Origin: JAWLGW01 sp964569055
GTDB taxonomy: Bacteria > Planctomycetota > J058
Reading direction: 5' to 3'
DNA: 8,441 nucleotides
NCBI GenBank assembly: GCA_964569055.1
Contig: CAZMSZ010000340.1
Location: forward strand, 1 to 8,441
In this document: in pieces, positions 5,192-8,441 of the stretch
How positions within the stretch are numbered: position 1 is the stretch's first letter
Layout of the letters: every line of letters begins with the position of its first letter
Notes under the pieces: model-generated
Seen by the model: the letters and a program-made list of their open reading frames with translations, nothing else
Told to the model about the DNA's origin: nothing
Databases searched by the model: none
Made by a program: the position numbers and the translations under genes

Positions 5192-8148
5192 TGCCCTCCC
5201 TGGGGAGCCGCCGCCGCCGAGCCGGTCACCTCGCGGTACGCCCGCACGAACCGCTCGAGGTCGCTCCGGCGGCGCGAGCCGAACGCGAACACCAGGATCT
5301 GGGTGATCAGCTCCTCGGGGTGCGCGATCTCGGCGGTCACCCCGCCGGCGAGGCGCGCCAGCTCCTCGAAGGCGGGCTTGGGTGGGTAGCGCGTGGCGTA
5401 CTTGGCGGGCGGCGGGGCGATCAAGGCGTTGAGGACGAACCCGTTCTCGCCCGCCTGCTGCGCCAGCACGCGCGCCTCGTCGGGGTGATCGGGGGGCGCG
5501 TCGCCCAGCAGCAGCAGGGTGCGCACGGCCTTGGGTCGCCAGCCCAGGCGGTTGTCGGCCGCGAGCGCGTCCGCCAGGGCCGAGTGGACCCCCTCGGGGA
5601 CGGTGGTGTTGGCGGGGTTGTTGAAGATCCCGATCTGCTCCACGGCCCGCGCGAACTTGCCCAGGCGCGAGGTGAGCGCGAGCCGCTGCACGACCTCGAG
5701 GTCGTAGGTCACGAAGCCCATGCGGACCTTGCCCTCGAGCAGGAGGTCCATGAACGAGGTGATCTCGTTGACCTGCGCGCGGACCCGCGCCAGCTCCTCG
5801 GACATGGACGTGGTGACGTCCATCAGGATCACGATGTCGAGGCCGCGGTCGCGCAGCTCGCTGAAGTATTGATTGACCTCGCGCGACTGCGAGGCGAGCT
5901 GCTCGCGCTGGGCGGCCTCGCTGGGCAGGTCGAGCTGGAGGTCGGGCGGGGTGGCGGCCGCCTCGCGGAAGCACGCCTCGCCCTCCTCGCTCCACCAGCG
6001 CCGCCAGGCGGCCTTGCGGCGCGGCTCGCCGCCGCCCGCCAGCCGGAGCAGCAGCGCCTGCGCGCCGTCCGCGAGGTAGGGCTCGTCGTCGCCGAGCACC
6101 TCGAGCAGGTTGTCGAACAGGGCCTGGCTGCCGAAGGCGCGCAGCCAGGCGTCGGAGCGGCGCAGCAGCCCGCGCAGCGCGAAGGCGCGGTTGAGCGGGA
6201 ACCGGTCGAGCAGCCCCAGGCGCAGCGCGCGGATCTGGCGCGGCGTGGGGGGGGCCGCCTCGGCCAGGGCGTTGAGCGAGAAGGCGCGCTCCAGCCAGGC
6301 CTTGGCGTCGCGCGCCGCGAGGTCGGGGAACTCGCTCGCGTCGTTGGCGCCGAGGTCGAGCGGCGGCGGCTCGGGCGCGGCGGGCTCGGGCGCGAGCGCC
6401 GCCTCGGCCTCGAGCGCAGGCTCGGGCTCGGGCGCCTCGACCTCGGCCACGGCGGGTTCGGCGGGCTCCGGCTCGGCAGGCTCCGGCTCGACGGGTTCCG
6501 GCTCCGGCTCAGGCGGCGGCTGCGGCGCGACCGGCTCGGGCGCGGTCGCCGCCTCGGGCTCGGGGCGAGGCGGGGCGGGCCTCTCGGGCTGGGCGTTCTC
6601 CCGCTCGTCCTGCGGCGGTTCGGGCGCGAGCGCGGCCGCGGCGGCGGGCGACGGGCGCGGGTCTCCCGCCCGGGCCGTGGCCTCGGGCAGCGGCGCGCTC
6701 GCCACCTCGGGCGTGGGCGCGCCGCCCCGGCCCACCACGAACCCGACCAAGGCGATCGCCAGCGCGCCGCCGACGACGAGCGCCGCCTTGAGCCCTCCGC
6801 CCGTGGCCCCCGCGGGCGCGGCCCGCGGCCCCGGGCGCGGGCGCGGGCGCGTGGCCCGGCCCGTCCCGCGGGCGCGCCGCGTCGGCCGCGGCTCCTCGCT
6901 CGGCTCTCCTCCCTCGCCTCCGGCGAGGAACGGCGCCAGCGCGGCGCGCATGGCGGCGGCGTCGGCGTAGCGGTCGGCGGCCCGCTTGGCGAGCGCCCGC
7001 TGCACGACCTCCACCAGGCCCGGCGGCAGGTCGTCGACCTGCTCCTCGAGCGGCGGCGGGTCGTCCTTGAGGATCTGCGCGTAGATCTCGGTCTTGAGCC
7101 GGCTCAGGAACGGCCGCCGTCCGCTGAGCAGCTCGTACAGGATCACGCCGAGCGCGAACACGTCGGCCCGAGCGTCGACCTCGGCCGAGCGCCCCTCGAT
7201 CTGCTCGGGCGAGAGGTAGAAGGGCGTCCCCACGATCGCGCCGGCCTGGGTGAGGTGCGCGTCGGAGTGGAGGTCCTTCGCCAGCCCGAAGTCGATGATC
7301 CGCGGCCGGCCGCTCCCGTCCTCGATGATCACGTTGCTGGTCTTGAGGTCGCGGTGCACGACCCCCTGGGCGTGGGCGTGGCCGACCCCGTCGAGGATCT
7401 CGGCCATGAGCGCGACCGCCTCGGGCCAGGGGAAGCGGCCGCGCTGCTTGAGCACGTCCTTGAGCGGCCGCCCCGGGACGAGCTCCATGGCGAGCACGAA
7501 CAGGTCCTTGTAGCGGCCGATGTCGTAGACCGAGACCAGGTTGGGGTGGTTGAGCCGCGAGGCGGCGCGCCCCTCGCGAATGAACCGCTCCAGCGCGACC
7601 TCGGGCAGCTTGACCCCGGTCTGCAGCACCTTGAGCGCCACGGGCCGCTGCAGGTCGCGCTGGAACGCCTTGAACACCACCCCGTAGCCCCCGCGCCCGA
7701 GCTCCTCCTCGACCTCGTAGCGGTCGAGGTCCATGACCGACACGTCCGAGGCGGTCTCGGAGGTCGACGCCTCGGAGAGGCGCACGGCGAGGTCGCGCGG
7801 GTCGCGGCTGGCGAGGACCTCGATCCGGCTCAGCCCGGCGCGCGTCTCGTCGAGCCGGAGCGAGCGGTCGCAGCCCTGGCAGCGGAACGCGGCGCCCGCC
7901 TCCTTGGGCAGCTTGGCCCGCGGGTGGCGCCGCTTGCAGTGCGGGCACTCGTAGATCCGCGCGCGGACCTTGTCCTGCAGCGTGAGCAGCTCGCCGGTGC
8001 CGATCAGGCGCTCGCGCACCAGCACCTGCGCGCGGTACAGCTTCCCCTTCGAGGCGGCGACCAGCCGCTCGACGCGGGCCTGCTCCTCGGGGGTGATCAG
8101 CCCCTCGGCGAGGGCGGCCGCCACGAGCTCGGCGTCGAGGTCGCGCAT
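5188..8148 (-). CDS. Membrane Ser/Thr protein kinase with zinc ribbon and C-terminal VWA domain
   Basis: A 986-residue Hanks-type kinase. Residues 1-60 are helical and vaguely like MshEN-type domains. Residues 68-93 hold a zinc ribbon (Cys68, Cys71, Cys90, Cys93). The kinase domain spans about 144-408: glycine loop GRGGYG (151-156), Lys173, HRDLKTSN (265-272), DFG (286-288) and SPE (313-315); all catalytic residues are present, and Thr300 and Thr308 lie in the activation loop. A basic, proline-rich linker precedes one transmembrane helix (about 452-473). A Pro/Glu/Ala-rich stalk (about 476-597) leads to a helical segment, possibly HEAT-like (about 603-730), and a VWA domain (about 768-955) with the metal-site motif DVTTS (777-781) and LLLGDAPPD (879-887). 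The kinase should be cytoplasmic and the VWA domain outside the membrane. ATG 8148 is the only good start: an in-frame TAA sits 10 bases upstream. The ribosome binding site is weak. The stop overlaps the amidotransferase start. Confidence 0.93.
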   Translation of the reverse strand: MRDLDAELVAAALAEGLITPEEQARVERLVAASKGKLYRAQVLVRERLIGTGELLTLQDKVRARIYECPHCKRRHPRAKLPKEAGAAFRCQGCDRSLRLDETRAGLSRIEVLASRDPRDLAVRLSEASTSETASDVSVMDLDRYEVEEELGRGGYGVVFKAFQRDLQRPVALKVLQTGVKLPEVALERFIREGRAASRLNHPNLVSVYDIGRYKDLFVLAMELVPGRPLKDVLKQRGRFPWPEAVALMAEILDGVGHAHAQGVVHRDLKTSNVIIEDGSGRPRIIDFGLAKDLHSDAHLTQAGAIVGTPFYLSPEQIEGRSAEVDARADVFALGVILYELLSGRRPFLSRLKTEIYAQILKDDPPPLEEQVDDLPPGLVEVVQRALAKRAADRYADAAAMRAALAPFLAGGEGGEPSEEPRPTRRARGTGRATRPRPRPGPRAAPAGATGGGLKAALVVGGALAIALVGFVVGRGGAPTPEVASAPLPEATARAGDPRPSPAAAAALAPEPPQDERENAQPERPAPPRPEPEAATAPEPVAPQPPPEPEPEPVEPEPAEPEPAEPAVAEVEAPEPEPALEAEAALAPEPAAPEPPPLDLGANDASEFPDLAARDAKAWLERAFSLNALAEAAPPTPRQIRALRLGLLDRFPLNRAFALRGLLRRSDAWLRAFGSQALFDNLLEVLGDDEPYLADGAQALLLRLAGGGEPRRKAAWRRWWSEEGEACFREAAATPPDLQLDLPSEAAQREQLASQSREVNQYFSELRDRGLDIVILMDVTTSMSEELARVRAQVNEITSFMDLLLEGKVRMGFVTYDLEVVQRLALTSRLGKFARAVEQIGIFNNPANTTVPEGVHSALADALAADNRLGWRPKAVRTLLLLGDAPPDHPDEARVLAQQAGENGFVLNALIAPPPAKYATRYPPKPAFEELARLAGGVTAEIAHPEELITQILVFAFGSRRRSDLERFVRAYREVTGSAAAAPQGGQ

Positions 8149-8421
8149 TCGCGGAGCTTACCACCGCGCTCGGGGCGCCGGCGGGCGCCGCCGACTCGGC
8201 TCTGTCTCGAAACTCGGACCGCGCCCTCGCTCGCCCTCGTCGCCGCTGGCTTCGTTGCTCGTCGGGCACAATGCGCTGCATTGCTGTCCCTCCTCGCGCC
8301 TCGCCAGCGGCGACGATTGCTCCGCGCTGGCGCGATCCGAGTTTCGAGACAGAGCCTGTGGCCCGAGCAGGGCTTGCGGGCGGCGTGCACGACGAGGCGA
8401 GACAGCGGACGGACTTCGAGC
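8149..8421. other. Intergenic region upstream of the kinase gene
   Basis: No convincing gene is present. The region is dominated by the large palindrome at 8198-8356. On the minus strand just before the kinase ATG there is no clear Shine-Dalgarno sequence (only GGTGG about 12-16 bases upstream) and no confident promoter. Open frames on the minus strand here run across both palindrome arms and show no recognisable protein. Confidence 0.6.
8198..8356. repeat. Large nested inverted repeat (~159 nt), possible hairpin or MITE-like element
   Basis: The outer arms, 8198-8218 and 8336-8356, are perfect 21-bp reverse complements; after one mismatch, pairing continues for six more bases (8220-8225 with 8329-8334). 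An inner pair, 8237-8250 (TCGTCGCCGCTGGC) and 8303-8316, is a perfect 14-bp complement, and the apex 8269-8274 (CAATGC) pairs with 8278-8283 (GCATTG). All three dyads share nearly the same centre, around 8276-8277, so the whole element can fold into one long interrupted hairpin. No target-site duplication is obvious at its ends and no T-run follows. It could be a small non-autonomous mobile element, a structured RNA or a REP-like repeat. Confidence 0.85.
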
Positions 8422-8427
8422 GATACT
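8399..8427 (+). promoter_or_regulatory. Putative Fur-controlled promoter reading out of the right edge
   Basis: On the plus strand GAGACA (8399-8404), a 17-base spacer and GATACT (8422-8427) each match the sigma-70 boxes at 4 of 6 positions. The -10 box overlaps the left end of the Fur box, the usual layout of an iron-repressed promoter. The gene it would drive lies beyond base 8441 and cannot be seen. Confidence 0.4.
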
Positions 8428-8441
8428 GAGAATCATTCTCA
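8422..8441. promoter_or_regulatory. Fur box (ferric uptake regulator operator)
   Basis: TGAGAATCATTCTCA (8427-8441) is a perfect 7-1-7 palindrome of the Fur type. The 19 bases 8422-8440 match the classical consensus GATAATGATAATCATTATC at 16 positions. It is also strikingly AT-rich for this window. Fur with ferrous iron would bind and repress. The likely target is a plus-strand gene to the right; the kinase start is about 270 bases away on the other side of the palindrome and is a less likely target. Confidence 0.8.

Noticed and set aside
6509..8281. Long alternative minus-strand frame overlapping the kinase gene.
   Set aside because: Arg/Gly/Ala-rich out-of-frame translation of the kinase; the kinase frame has all catalytic motifs.
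8198..8356. The palindrome as a Rho-independent terminator.
   Set aside because: It is far longer than usual, lies upstream of the kinase gene and has no T-run after either arm.

Overview
The window is very GC-rich chromosomal DNA with strong G/C bias at third codon positions. Every gene I can support lies on the minus strand, so genes read from right to left. A large Ser/Thr kinase with extra domains, a small zinc-ribbon membrane protein, a TlpA-like protein with a helical N-terminal half and an LpoB-like lipoprotein together suggest a deep-branching member of the Planctomycetota, or possibly another high-GC group such as the Myxococcota. This taxonomic guess is inference from gene style only.

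Right to left: (1) 8149-8441 has no gene. It holds a ~159-nt nested palindrome (8198-8356) and, at the edge, a near-consensus Fur box (8422-8441) that overlaps a plausible plus-strand promoter leading out of the window. (2) 5188-8148 encodes a 986-residue membrane Ser/Thr kinase with an N-terminal zinc ribbon, one transmembrane helix, a Pro/Glu-rich stalk, a helical segment and a C-terminal VWA domain. (3) It overlaps by 4 bp (ATGA) a class I glutamine amidotransferase (4469-5191). (4) 3969-4468 is a 500-bp gap containing about three and a half tandem copies of a 90-91-bp noncoding repeat, a 14-bp inverted repeat and a promoter. (5) 3968-2104 is a tight three-gene set: a secreted thioredoxin-fold protein that has lost both redox cysteines, a zinc-ribbon/one-TM protein and an LpoB-like lipoprotein. 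(6) After a 171-bp gap comes clpB (1932 to the left edge), which is cut at residue 644.

There seem to be three transcription units: kinase-amidotransferase; the thioredoxin-like, zinc-ribbon and lipoprotein set; and clpB. The first pairs a signalling receptor with a cytoplasmic amidotransferase. The second looks like an envelope-associated set. ClpB is a general disaggregase and probably unrelated to either. The points most worth a second look are the kinase-zinc ribbon-VWA architecture with its coupled amidotransferase, the tandem repeat array, the large palindrome, the Fur-controlled promoter and the cysteine-less thioredoxin fold.
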